Assembly (NCBI GenBank): GCA_964531095.1
Contig: CAZHED010000017.1
Span: 1-64,000, forward strand
From: Palsa-1150 sp964531095
Lineage (GTDB): Bacteria; Myxococcota_A; Polyangia; Polyangiales; Polyangiaceae
Direction of reading: 5' to 3'
DNA: 64,000 nucleotides
Within the stretch, counting starts at the first letter, position 1; each line of letters opens with the position of its first letter. The notes beneath the pieces were generated by a model. That model made no database searches and was not told where the DNA came from. It saw nothing but the letters and a program-made list of their open reading frames with translations. Positions 40,374-48,781 of the stretch are shown one piece after another. The position numbers and the translations under genes were made by a program.

Positions 40374-40803
40374 ATTCGGAGAAATTGAGCTCGACGACGC
40401 CAAGACGATCGTCTTCTCGCGTGGCCTGATCGGCTTTCCCGAGGCGAGGCGCTACGTCCTCCTCGAGCCACGCGGCGCGGGGCACGTGGCGTGGCTGCAG
40501 TCGCTAGACATGCCGGAGCTCGCGTTCCCGGTGGTGAACGGCGGCGCCATCGCGGGGTCCTACCCCGAGCCCGCCCCGGAGAAGCTGGCGCACGATGCGG
40601 GCATCGCGGCCTCGGACTTAGCGGTCCTCGTCATCGTCGCCGCGACCAAAGGCAAAGGGCTCGTCGCCAACCTCTTGGCGCCGCTTGTCGTCGACCTCGA
40701 GTCCCGATCGGGCGCGCAAGTCGTCCTCGACCCCACCCAGTACGCCGCGGCTGTGCCGCTCACGCTGGGCGGTGCATTGGCGCAGACGACGGACGCTCGC
40801 TAA
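40354..40803 (+). CDS. fliW: Flagellar assembly factor FliW
   Basis: The protein is 149 aa. MRVVGTRFGEIELDDAKTIVFSRGLIGFPEARRYVLLE, then WLQSLDMPELAFPVVNG and the hydrophobic LAVLVIVAATKG stretch, are FliW signatures. It binds CsrA and flagellin in a partner switch. The second of two adjacent ATGs (40354) is chosen because AAGGAG is 6 nt upstream; the ribosome site is inside csrA, so expression is probably coupled. Confidence 0.92.
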   Translation: MRVVGTRFGEIELDDAKTIVFSRGLIGFPEARRYVLLEPRGAGHVAWLQSLDMPELAFPVVNGGAIAGSYPEPAPEKLAHDAGIAASDLAVLVIVAATKGKGLVANLLAPLVVDLESRSGAQVVLDPTQYAAAVPLTLGGALAQTTDAR

Positions 40804-40806
40804 CAC

Positions 40807-40833
40807 TAAAGCTTGTCGCTCGGCCGCCGTTCG
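40807..40833 (+). promoter_or_regulatory. Predicted sigma-28 promoter of the orphan gene at 40852
   Basis: TAAAGCTT (40807-40814), 11 nt, GCCGTTCG (40826-40833). It has the same extended sequence, ACTAAAG with 12 nt then CCGCCGTTC, and the same spacing as the fliC and flgM promoters. The predicted start near 40840 leaves a leader of about 12 nt that contains the GGAGG at 40842-40846. It lies right after the fliW stop. Confidence 0.72.
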
Positions 40834-40851
40834 CTCCTCTTGGAGGCGCGC

Positions 40852-41991
40852 GTGGCACTCGCTCAAGAGTCATTCTCGATGCCGGCCGATGTCGCGGAAC
40901 AGCGCGACGAGGTCGGTGCTCGGCGGCCAAGCCGTCCGGGGCGCGCCCGCAGAGCTGCGGACCGGGCGTCGGCGACCGGCCTGTCGGATCGCGGGCGAGC
41001 GCCGGACGAAGGCCAGCTGGCGCGCATGGTGCGCGAGCTGCACGAGCTGGAGGACACGGTGGTCGCGAAGCTGGCGGCGGCCGAGCGGCTGCTGGTGCAA
41101 CTCGAATCGCGGCGGATCCACGAAGACGGTGGCTACGCCTCCCGCGCCGAGTTCGAAGAAAGAATGCTCGCTTGCACCCCTGTGCTGCGGGCGATGCGCG
41201 ACGCGGTACCACCCTCGACGACGCCGAGCGCAAAGCTGAGCGTCGCCAAGCGCGACCCGACAGACGCCCGGGCGCGGCAGACCAAGGCCCTGACCGCGAT
41301 CGCACGAGCGCTCGACCGCCTGCGCGGCCTCGACGGGGAGATCTACCAGTCTGCGGCCACCGCCCGCACGACGCTCAGCGCGATCGAGGGAATGCGCATT
41401 TTCGATGAGTGCGGCTACGCGTCGTTCGAAGAATTCCTCGAGCGAGCGCTCGGGCCGAGCCCGGTCCTGGCGAGCGTCGTCGCGCTTGTGGCGAGCGGCT
41501 CGACCGCCGAGCAAGCCGGACAACCCCAGGCGCAGGCCGAGATCTCCGGCGAGGCGCACGACCCAGGCGATGCCTCCGAGGCACCCTTCGGGGAGCCCAC
41601 GACCAGTCTCTTCGACGAGTCACCTCCACCCTTTGCGCAGTCGCTCGACGCGGGGGCCGCGGCCGGGACGACCGCGGCGGGCGCCGAAGGAGACTCCAGG
41701 CAAGCAGCGGCGGACGCGGCGGAAGCGAGCGCATCGCGCGCGCCCGGTCGGCGTCGCCTCGCGGGCATCGTCGTCTCGGTGGTCATGTGTGCGGCGGCGA
41801 CGGTAGCCGGCGCTGCCGCGGGAGTCTGGAGCGGGATGGCCGCGAGTGGCCACGGCGCAACGGAGGCGACGGCCGACGCCTCGGCCGCACCGCAGCTGTC
41901 GAACCCGATGGGTGTGCCGGAACCGTCGGCGCCCGCCCGTCCGGCCGGGGGGCCTCACGCGTCGCCCCAGCACGGCTCGGCCGAGCGATAG
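40852..41991 (+). CDS. One-TM protein of unknown function with a duplicated helical motif, predicted FliA regulon
   Basis: The protein is 379 aa. The GTG at 40852 has GGAGG 5 nt upstream and lies just after the sigma-28 promoter; an earlier TTG would fall inside that promoter. Residues 50-130 and 140-220 carry two copies of a similar unit: ERLLVQLESRRIHEDGGYASRAEFEERML and TTLSAIEGMRIFDECGYASFEEFLERAL. The unit recalls the LGYxSxEEYxxERL helices common in Myxococcota proteins. A low-complexity linker follows, then one membrane helix (LAGIVVSVVMCAAATVAGAAAGVW) and an Ala/Pro tail. This suggests a cytoplasmic domain anchored at the C-terminus. No known family; possibly a late flagellar accessory or signalling protein. 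Confidence 0.75.
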   Translation: MALAQESFSMPADVAEQRDEVGARRPSRPGRARRAADRASATGLSDRGRAPDEGQLARMVRELHELEDTVVAKLAAAERLLVQLESRRIHEDGGYASRAEFEERMLACTPVLRAMRDAVPPSTTPSAKLSVAKRDPTDARARQTKALTAIARALDRLRGLDGEIYQSAATARTTLSAIEGMRIFDECGYASFEEFLERALGPSPVLASVVALVASGSTAEQAGQPQAQAEISGEAHDPGDASEAPFGEPTTSLFDESPPPFAQSLDAGAAAGTTAAGAEGDSRQAAADAAEASASRAPGRRRLAGIVVSVVMCAAATVAGAAAGVWSGMAASGHGATEATADASAAPQLSNPMGVPEPSAPARPAGGPHASPQHGSAER

Positions 41992-42012
41992 AGCGGCCCT
42001 ACGGACCCATCC

Positions 42013-42030
42013 CTCTTCGTCTCCGAAGAG
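42013..42030. terminator. Hairpin between convergent genes
   Basis: CTCTTCG and CGAAGAG form a perfect 7-bp stem with a 4-nt loop, 22 nt after the stop of the orphan gene and 44 nt after that of the GH3 gene on the other strand. No U-tract follows on either side. It may act as a weak bidirectional terminator. Confidence 0.4.
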
Positions 42031-42073
42031 CAAGCCCGAGGCTCCACTAGACCTCCTCGAAGGGCTCCGCGCG

Positions 42074-44734
42074 TCAGGGCGGGGAGACGCGCGCGCCCAC
42101 GTCGACCCTGCGCCGCAGCCGGACGTCGGCCGACGACGCGGCGGCGAGAATCTCATACGATCCCGCCTCGACCGACCACTCTTTCTTGCCGTCGTCCCAA
42201 TACGCGAATGCGCGCGGCTCGAGCGTGACCGAGACGGGTTTGGTTTCACCCGGCGCGAGCTCAACACGCGCGAATCCCTTGAGCTCTTTCGGGGGGCGCG
42301 GAACGCTCGACTTGGGCGGCGCGACATAGACCTCGACGATCTCGCTCCCGTCCCGCTTGCCGGTATTTCTCACGTGGAGGGTCACGGTCATCGAGCCATC
42401 CGACGACGGCGAGACGTCCAGATCCGAATACTCGAACGTCGTATAGCCGAGCCCAAAACCGAACGGGAATTGGGGCGCCACTTTCTTCGCTTCGAAGCCG
42501 CGATATCCGACGAAGACGCCCTCGGTATACGGAGTCTTCCCGTTCTGATTGAGGTTGTAGTACGGGGCGCTCGGATAATCTTCGTATCGCCTGGCGAATG
42601 TGACCGGCAACTTGCCCGACGGGTTTACGTCACCGAAGAGCACGTCGGCCAGGGCGCGACCGCCTTCCTGACCCGGATACCACGCCCATACGAGCGCGGA
42701 CACCCGGTCGAGGAACGACTGCAGGTCGACGGCACCACCGGCGTCGGCGACGACGATCGTGCGGTGGTTTGCAGCCGCCGCGAGGCGGATCGTCTCGATC
42801 TGCGCAGGCGGCAACGTGAACGGTCGGTCGCTGTCTTCGGCCTCGACCAGCCCTCGCTGGCGAGCCCACGACGGAGGCCAGCGCCCGTCGAAAGGCGCCC
42901 GCAGACTATTGGTCTCTGCCGCCTGCCCGAAGCCGACGCTGACGATGACGACATCGGCCTGGCGAGCGAGCGCCGACACGTCTGCGCCGCCTTCGAAGGA
43001 CGGCGCCTTGGCGTCGAGCTCCGGCCCAAACCCGAACTGGGCGATGGCCCCGCCGCCGCCCTGATAGTACTCGACGACCACGGCGTGACGTCCCGGATTC
43101 AGATCGAGGGTGACGGTATTGGTCTTCGCGGGATGCTGGCTCCAGTCGTCGATCACCCGCCTCTGATCGACGAAGACGCGGACGCCGTCATCCGTATTGG
43201 TCATCAGCTCGTAGCGACCTGCCTTGGTGACCGCGACTTCACCGGTCCAACGGATCGAGAAGTTCTCCGCGGGCAACCCTGGCCCGGGGGGCTGGGGAAG
43301 ACCCCCTTCCGTTCGGTAGTTGATGCGGTCGACTTTGCTCGTCGCGATGGGATTGCCGGCGAGCTCCGTTCCCACAAAAACGGCTTGATCGACAGGACCG
43401 GCGAAGCAAGCCTGACCCATGAGCGCATACTCGGCCAATTGGCGCACGCCAGGGTGGTAGTCCACTCGCACGGACGGCGCGCTCTGCTTGACGCCGTCGA
43501 GCAGGCTGATTGCGTGCATCGGGGTGACGAACGCGCTGCCATACCCGCCGGAAACGGCGGGGTCGGCGTTGGGCCCGATGACCGCGATGCGTTTGATCTT
43601 GGCTCGATCGAGGGGCAGGAGCGCGTTGGCGTTCTTGAGGAGGACCACGCTGCGACGGGCCGATTCGAGCGCCGCTGCGGAGCTCTGGGGATCATCGAGC
43701 GGAATGTCGTCTCGCTTCTGGAGACGATCCAGAAACCCGGCAGCGGCGATCGTCCGCAAGATGCGCAGGACTTTCTCGTCGATCGAGGCAAGGTCGATCT
43801 TGTGCTCCGATAGAAGCGGAAGCATGAGCGCGCGGTTCATGTACTTGCCCGAAGGCATCTCGAGGTCGCAACCGCCCGCCACCGCGCCGAGCGTGTCGTG
43901 CACGGCGCCCCAATCGGACATCACGATGCCGGAAAACCCCCACTCTTTCTTGAGAACGTCGCGAATCAGCCATGAGTCGTGCGAGCAAAATGTCCCGTTG
44001 AGCAGGTTGTAAGCCGTCATCACGGACGACACGCCGCCCTCGCGGACCGCCCTCTCGAAGGCGGGAAAGTAAATCTCCCGCAGCGTTCGCTCGTCGATCT
44101 CCGAGCTCACATGGTTTCGGTCCCACTCTTGGTTGTTGCCCGCGAAGTGCTTGACCGTCGCGAGCACCCCTTCGCTCTGGACGCCGCGAATGAAAGCGGC
44201 GGCGGTCTTGCCGGCCAGCAGCGGGTCCTCCCCTAAGTACTCGAAGTTGCGACCGCCCAGCGGCGAACGGTGGATGTTGACGCCCGGCCCGAGCAAGATG
44301 TGAACGCCCCGCGCGCGGCAATCGCGCCCGATCGACTTTCCCACGCGCTCCGCCATCGCCGGGTCGAACGTCGCCGCCGTCGCCAGGGGCGCCGGGTAGG
44401 CCGTGCTGGGCCCCCAGTTGCGGCACCCCGCCGGCCCGTCGGACATCTTGATCTCCGGAATACCGAGGCGTGCAATGCCGCGAATGAAGAAATTGCGATC
44501 GCCTCCGAGATAATCGATTTTCTCCTCGAGCGTCATCCGGGCGAGAAGCGCCTTGGCTCGCTCGTCGGCGGGCAGCGATGGGGAGGGAAGCTCTTCGGGC
44601 GCGGCGGCGTCTGCGGGCACGCTGGCCGGCGCGGGCGGGGCCGGCGCGGGTGCTACCGACGCCACCGGGCGGTTGGACGAGCACGCGGCGAGGAGAAAGG
44701 CCGCCGCGCCGGCGACGATGCGTGCGTTTTCCAT
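42074..44734 (-). CDS. GH3 beta-glucosidase-like lipoprotein with PA14 domain
   Basis: The protein is 886 aa. A lipoprotein signal peptide ends LLAAC (C18), followed by an Ala/Pro linker. The GH3 N-domain starts at LLARMTLEEKIDYLGG and has KHFAGNNQEWDR and the nucleophile D274 in VMSDWGAVHDT. The GH3 C-domain (SARRSVVLLKNANALLPL) is interrupted by a PA14 module (FSIRWTGEVAVTKAGRYELMTNTDDGVRVFVDQRRVIDDW), and a fibronectin III-like domain ends the protein. Such enzymes cleave beta-glucosides or xylosides released from plant polysaccharides. Exact specificity cannot be read. The start at 44734 precedes the signal peptide; no clear ribosome site. Confidence 0.9.
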   Translation of the reverse strand: MENARIVAGAAAFLLAACSSNRPVASVAPAPAPPAPASVPADAAAPEELPSPSLPADERAKALLARMTLEEKIDYLGGDRNFFIRGIARLGIPEIKMSDGPAGCRNWGPSTAYPAPLATAATFDPAMAERVGKSIGRDCRARGVHILLGPGVNIHRSPLGGRNFEYLGEDPLLAGKTAAAFIRGVQSEGVLATVKHFAGNNQEWDRNHVSSEIDERTLREIYFPAFERAVREGGVSSVMTAYNLLNGTFCSHDSWLIRDVLKKEWGFSGIVMSDWGAVHDTLGAVAGGCDLEMPSGKYMNRALMLPLLSEHKIDLASIDEKVLRILRTIAAAGFLDRLQKRDDIPLDDPQSSAAALESARRSVVLLKNANALLPLDRAKIKRIAVIGPNADPAVSGGYGSAFVTPMHAISLLDGVKQSAPSVRVDYHPGVRQLAEYALMGQACFAGPVDQAVFVGTELAGNPIATSKVDRINYRTEGGLPQPPGPGLPAENFSIRWTGEVAVTKAGRYELMTNTDDGVRVFVDQRRVIDDWSQHPAKTNTVTLDLNPGRHAVVVEYYQGGGGAIAQFGFGPELDAKAPSFEGGADVSALARQADVVIVSVGFGQAAETNSLRAPFDGRWPPSWARQRGLVEAEDSDRPFTLPPAQIETIRLAAAANHRTIVVADAGGAVDLQSFLDRVSALVWAWYPGQEGGRALADVLFGDVNPSGKLPVTFARRYEDYPSAPYYNLNQNGKTPYTEGVFVGYRGFEAKKVAPQFPFGFGLGYTTFEYSDLDVSPSSDGSMTVTLHVRNTGKRDGSEIVEVYVAPPKSSVPRPPKELKGFARVELAPGETKPVSVTLEPRAFAYWDDGKKEWSVEAGSYEILAAASSADVRLRRRVDVGARVSPP

Positions 44735-44749
44735 GCGTTCGCCGCCACC

Positions 44750-44760
44750 AGTACAGTACT
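44750..44760. promoter_or_regulatory. Short palindrome upstream of the GH3 gene
   Basis: AGTACAGTACT is an 11-bp palindrome centred on one base, 16 nt upstream of the GH3 start in the divergent gap with cdnL. It could be an operator, but short palindromes also occur by chance; no repressor gene is adjacent. Confidence 0.2.
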
Positions 44761-44954
44761 CGGGCGTCGAGATCCATGACGCGCGGCACGAGCACGTAGT
44801 TGCGCCAGGGGCTACCCTACGTTTCGCCCCCCTCATTGACGGCGGGCGCCACCTGATGGTAGCGCACCCCGCTCCCCCGTCCTCCAGGACCTCCATGGCC
44901 CGAACAGCACCCTCCGGCTCAGCCGCCCACATCGCCCCCGCCACATCAACACCC

Positions 44955-45599
44955 ATGTCATCGAATTCTCAGGCGAAATCGAACGGAAAACGGGTTGCCA
45001 AGCCATCGCCCCGCATCGAGCCGCCCGCGCCCCCGCCAAGGCCCACCTCCACCCGGCCTCCCGGGCGGCCCGGACCCCCCGGCTCGATACCACCCATGCC
45101 GCACGCGCCTTCCCCCGACTTCCAGGTGGGCGACAAGGCCGTGCACCCCGCGCACGGCGTGGGTGAGGTCACGGCGATCGAGCAGCGAGACATCGGGGGT
45201 TCGCACACGATGTTCTACATTCTGCGTATTCTCGACAACGGCATGAAAGTCATGGTCCCGAGGAGCGCGGCCACGCAAGTGGGGCTCCGTGGCGTCATGA
45301 CCGACAAGGAAGCGAACAACATCATGTCGACCATGCGCGCCCGTGAGGTCGCTGTCGACGTGCAGCCGTGGAGCCGGCGGTTCCGCGTCTACACCGAGAT
45401 GATCAAGAGCGGATCGCCGGTCGAAATCGCGAAGGTCTTGCGGGACATGAACCGCCTGAAGTTCGACAAGGACCTGTCTTTCGGCGAGCGCCGCCTCCTC
45501 GACCAGGCGCGCGGCCTGCTCTTGAAGGAGCTGGCGCTGGCAAAAAAGAAGACCGAAGAAGAAATGGCCGAGGAAATACGGCGCATCTTCAGCGCCTAA
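44955..45599 (+). CDS. cdnL: CdnL/CarD-family RNA polymerase-binding regulator
   Basis: The protein is 214 aa. From about residue 55 it matches CdnL: FQVGDKAVHPAHGVGEVTAIEQRDIGGSHTMFYILRILDNGMKVMVPRSAATQVGLRGVM for the RNAP-interacting (RID) domain, then a helical DNA-binding domain (WSRRFRVYTEMIKSGSPVEIAKVLRDMNRLKFDKDLSFGERRLLDQARGLLLKELALAKKK). CdnL stabilises open complexes at rRNA and other sigma-A promoters. Unusual is a Pro-rich N-terminal extension of about 50 residues. The start is uncertain; an in-frame ATG lies at 44895. Confidence 0.9.
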   Translation: MSSNSQAKSNGKRVAKPSPRIEPPAPPPRPTSTRPPGRPGPPGSIPPMPHAPSPDFQVGDKAVHPAHGVGEVTAIEQRDIGGSHTMFYILRILDNGMKVMVPRSAATQVGLRGVMTDKEANNIMSTMRAREVAVDVQPWSRRFRVYTEMIKSGSPVEIAKVLRDMNRLKFDKDLSFGERRLLDQARGLLLKELALAKKKTEEEMAEEIRRIFSA

Positions 45600-45638
45600 A
45601 GGACGTTTTCCTTAAGCTATGCTGAGGGCGCCGGGTTC

Positions 45639-46853
45639 ATGGCGTCGATCAATCGCCTCAGGCGCGAGCTCCTCTTCAAGGTGGTCTTTTATGGCCCCGG
45701 GCTCGGCGGCAAGACGACGACGCTCCAGCATGTGCACGCTGCGACGAAGCCCGAGAACCGGGGCAACATGCTGTCGCTGGCGACCGACACCGATCGAACG
45801 CTCTACTTCGATTATTTGCCCGTCAAGCTTCTGCAGGTAGGCAACGTCACGGTCAAGCTGCAGCTCTACACGGTTCCCGGACAGGTCTACTACGCGGCGA
45901 CTCGGAAGCTCGTTCTCAGCGGCGCCGACGGAATCGTGTTCGTCGCGGACACCCAAGCGGAGCGCCTCGATTCCAACCTCGAGTCGCTCGACGATCTGAA
46001 CGCGAACCTCGCCGAGCAAGGACGCAAGCTCAGCGCTCTGCCGCACGCGTTTCAGTGGAACAAGCGCGACCTGCCGAATCTCGTGCCTCTCGACGAGCTC
46101 GACCGGCGCTTCAACCTCTTCGGTGCGCCTTCGGTGCCCACGGTGGCGACGACCGGCGAAGGCGTCTTCGATTTGCTCGAGCGCATCACCCGGATCGTCG
46201 TCGAGGCGTATCGCGCCGAGCTACCGATGACGGGCGCGAGAGCGGAGGGCTTGCCCCTCTTTTTGGACGCGGACGAGGTCGGCCTCACCGATGCTATCAA
46301 AGAACTCGCCGACTCACAGCCGGCGCGCCCTTCGTCCACAGCACGGCTGGGCGCCTTGCGCTCACGCTCGAAACCGGGCTCGTCCCCACGCTCGCGCCCC
46401 TCCGCCCGCACGCCGTCGCACCAGCCCCTGCCCGGGCCCGATCTTGCCATTTCGGCGATGCCCCCGCTGCCGTCGACCCGCCTGGCGGCGGCGATGACCG
46501 CCGGCGCGTTCACGCTCATTGACCTCTGGCCTGCCGCGGACCATGAGTCCGTACGGCGCGTCGAGCAGCTCCTCGGAGCGCGAGACGCTGCGGGGGCTAT
46601 CCGCGCGTGCCAAGACCTGCTGTCGAGATCCCTCGCGGCCGCTTCCGTGCTCCTCGGCGAGCAGCCGAGCCCACGCGACCCCGCCCTCGTGGTCGCCCTG
46701 CTGGGCCTCGACGGAGAGCGCTACCTCGCGTTCTGTGCGGCGGCGGGGGGGGCGCGCGCCAAGCGCGACGTGACGTTCCGCGACGCGCTCCAGTGTTACG
46801 CGTTCGTGATCGAAGCGCGAGCGATGGTCGAGCGGGTGTCGAAGGGAGGCTGA
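45639..46853 (+). CDS. MglA-like small GTPase with a long C-terminal extension
   Basis: The protein is 404 aa. Residues 1-200 are close to the Myxococcus polarity GTPase MglA: P-loop GPGLGGKTTT (19-28), LATDTDRTLYFDYLP, switch II YTVPGQVYY (PGQ at 80-82), NKRDLPN (141-147), VATTGEGVFDLLERI. MglA proper stops near 195 aa; here a Ser/Arg/Pro linker (about 225-275) and a helical domain of about 125 residues follow (LAAAMTAGAFTLIDLWPA ... DALQCYAFVIEARAMVERV). It lies 39 nt downstream of cdnL and overlaps no MglB-like gene. It may set cell or flagellar pole identity, which is an inference. Confidence 0.87.
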   Translation: MASINRLRRELLFKVVFYGPGLGGKTTTLQHVHAATKPENRGNMLSLATDTDRTLYFDYLPVKLLQVGNVTVKLQLYTVPGQVYYAATRKLVLSGADGIVFVADTQAERLDSNLESLDDLNANLAEQGRKLSALPHAFQWNKRDLPNLVPLDELDRRFNLFGAPSVPTVATTGEGVFDLLERITRIVVEAYRAELPMTGARAEGLPLFLDADEVGLTDAIKELADSQPARPSSTARLGALRSRSKPGSSPRSRPSARTPSHQPLPGPDLAISAMPPLPSTRLAAAMTAGAFTLIDLWPAADHESVRRVEQLLGARDAAGAIRACQDLLSRSLAAASVLLGEQPSPRDPALVVALLGLDGERYLAFCAAAGGARAKRDVTFRDALQCYAFVIEARAMVERVSKGG

Positions 46854-46854
46854 T

Positions 46855-47964
46855 GTGAATCTCCCGTCCGCGATCGACCCATCCGACGTCTTGCAGCGAC
46901 CCTCGCTTCCGCGGCGAGTTCGGCCCGTGGTCAGCATCGGAGCGGGCGCGATCGTCCGCGAGGCACATCTGCCCGCCTACAAGCTCGCTGGCTTCCCGGT
47001 CGCCTCCGTATATGATCTCGACGCCGGAAAGGCGGAGGCGCTGGCGCGCGACTTCGGAATTCCGATCGTGGCCCGATCGCTGGCCGACGCGGTGGCCAGA
47101 GCGCCCGATCGCGCCGTCTTCGATCTGGCCGTCCCCGCGCGCGCGATCACGCGTGTGCTCTCCGAGCTCCCCGACGGATCGCCGGTGCTGATCCAGAAAC
47201 CGATGGGAGAGAACATCGCGGAGGCGCGCGCCATCCTAGAGGTCTGCCGGCGCAAGCGCTTGCTCGCCGCGGTGAACTTTCAGCTGCGCTTCGCGCCGTG
47301 CGTGATCGCCGCACGCGACTTGGTCGAGCGGGGGGCGATCGGCGATCTGCACGACGTCGAAGTGCGCGTCACGTGCCACATGCCATGGGAGCTGTGGACA
47401 TTCCTGTTCGGAATTCCGCGCATGGAAATCGTCTATCACAGCATTCACTACGTGGATCTCGTGCGCTCGTTCTACGGCGAGCCCGCGGGCGTCTACTGCA
47501 AGACCGTGAAGCACCCGAAGCAGATGGATCTCGCTTCGACGAAGACCGGGATCTTGTTCGACTACGGCGAGGTCCGGCGGGCGACGGTCACGACCAACCA
47601 TGGCCACGCGTTCGGGCCTCGCCACCAGGAGAGTTACTTGAAGCTCGAGGGAACGACGGGCGCGATCAAAGCTCGCCTCGGCGTCAACCTCGACTATCCC
47701 CGCGGGCTGCCAGACGCGCTCGAGCACTGCCAGAGCGACGCCGGTGACGCGCCCGGCGAGTGGCTGTCGATCCCGCTCGCGGGAAACTGGTTCCCGCACG
47801 CCTTCGTCGGGACCATGGCGAGCCTGATGCGACGGGCCGACGGAGAGACCTCCGAGCTGCCGACCGCGGTAGAAGACGCGTTTCGGACGATGGCGGTCGT
47901 CGAGGCCTGCTACGAGTCGAGCGCCCGGGGCGGAGCCCCGGTGGAAGGAAGCGTCGGATCGTGA
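46855..47964 (+). CDS. Gfo/Idh/MocA-family oxidoreductase
   Basis: The protein is 369 aa. A Rossmann NAD(P) domain begins VVSIGAGAIVREAHLPAYKLAGFPVASVYDLD; the catalytic-loop equivalent is VLIQKPMGENIAEA (EKP-type Lys), followed by AVNFQLRF and a C-terminal alpha/beta domain (YHSIHYVDLVRSFYG, the usual HxxD-type segment). Such enzymes oxidise or reduce sugars and polyols. It starts with GTG at 46855 with GGAGG 5 nt upstream, overlapping nothing but following the GTPase by one nt. It is coupled (GTGA) to the hydrolase below, suggesting a sugar-acid pathway. Confidence 0.88.
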   Translation: MNLPSAIDPSDVLQRPSLPRRVRPVVSIGAGAIVREAHLPAYKLAGFPVASVYDLDAGKAEALARDFGIPIVARSLADAVARAPDRAVFDLAVPARAITRVLSELPDGSPVLIQKPMGENIAEARAILEVCRRKRLLAAVNFQLRFAPCVIAARDLVERGAIGDLHDVEVRVTCHMPWELWTFLFGIPRMEIVYHSIHYVDLVRSFYGEPAGVYCKTVKHPKQMDLASTKTGILFDYGEVRRATVTTNHGHAFGPRHQESYLKLEGTTGAIKARLGVNLDYPRGLPDALEHCQSDAGDAPGEWLSIPLAGNWFPHAFVGTMASLMRRADGETSELPTAVEDAFRTMAVVEACYESSARGGAPVEGSVGS

Positions 47965-48776
47965 AGATCGTTCGATACCGCGACCGCGAATCGCAAACAC
48001 ACTACGGCAGCGAAGGCCCCGACGGATCGATCCAGCGAATCGAAGGGGATATCTTCGGCGGGTGGACGACGACCCACACCCCTGCGGACGTCGCCAAGCT
48101 GCTCGCTCCGGTCGCGCCGTCCCAGATCTTCTGCATCGGCCTGAACTACCGGCGGCACGCGGAGGAGACGAACGCGAAGATTCCGGAGTACCCCGTTCTC
48201 TTCATGAAAGGCGTGGGGGCCGTTCAACATCCGGGGGACCCCATCGTCCTCCCGAGGCACCTTGCGAGCGAAGAAGTGGACTACGAATGCGAGCTGGCTG
48301 TGGTCATCGGCAAAGCCGCGAAGAACGTCTCGCGGGAGCGGGCCTTCGAATACGTGCTCGGGTACACGTGCGCGAACGACGTCTCGGCGCGCGACTGGCA
48401 AAAGCGCTTCGGTGGCGGACAGTGGTGCCGAGGCAAGACGTTCGATACGTTCGCGCCGCTCGGGCCGCGGCTCGTGACCCGAGACGAGATCGCGAATCCC
48501 AACGCGCTCTCGATCGCCACGATCTTGAACGGCGAGCGGGTTCAGGACTGGACGACGGCGGACATGATCTTCGACGTGGCACGGCTCATCGAGTTCTTGA
48601 GCGGCAGCACGACCCTCGTACCCGGAACGGTGATTCTCACGGGCACGCCGCACGGCGTTGGAATGGCCCGCACCCCGCCGCGATGGCTCCGGCCCGGCGA
48701 CGCGGTCACGATTGAAATCGAGGGTATCGGGCAGCTGACGAATCCGGTCGAAGCGGAGAAGGTCGGCGGCGGCTGA
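47961..48776 (+). CDS. Fumarylacetoacetate hydrolase-family protein
   Basis: The protein is 271 aa. The FAH fold is clear: IFCIGLNYRRHAEETNAKIPEYPVLFMKGVGAV, the metal-binding EEVDYECELAVVIG, GYTCANDVSARDWQ, GKTFDTFAPLGPRLVT, TPHGVGMARTPPRWLRPGDAVTIEIEGIGQLTNPV. Related enzymes are 2-keto-3-deoxy acid hydrolases or dehydratases and acylpyruvases. The GTG start overlaps the oxidoreductase stop (GTGA), so the two probably act in one catabolic route. The substrate is not readable. Confidence 0.9.
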   Translation: MKIVRYRDRESQTHYGSEGPDGSIQRIEGDIFGGWTTTHTPADVAKLLAPVAPSQIFCIGLNYRRHAEETNAKIPEYPVLFMKGVGAVQHPGDPIVLPRHLASEEVDYECELAVVIGKAAKNVSRERAFEYVLGYTCANDVSARDWQKRFGGGQWCRGKTFDTFAPLGPRLVTRDEIANPNALSIATILNGERVQDWTTADMIFDVARLIEFLSGSTTLVPGTVILTGTPHGVGMARTPPRWLRPGDAVTIEIEGIGQLTNPVEAEKVGGG

Positions 48777-48781
48777 TTCGG

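Noticed and set aside
40813..40851. TTG start at 40813 for the orphan gene
   Set aside because: It lies within the predicted sigma-28 promoter and has no ribosome site, whereas the GTG at 40852 has GGAGG at 5 nt.
45595..45635. TAAAGGACG... upstream of the MglA-like gene as a sigma-28 promoter
   Set aside because: The position expected for GCCG reads GCTA and the extended CCGCCGTTC sequence is absent; it is more likely the cdnL stop region with a small AAGGA/TCCTT hairpin.
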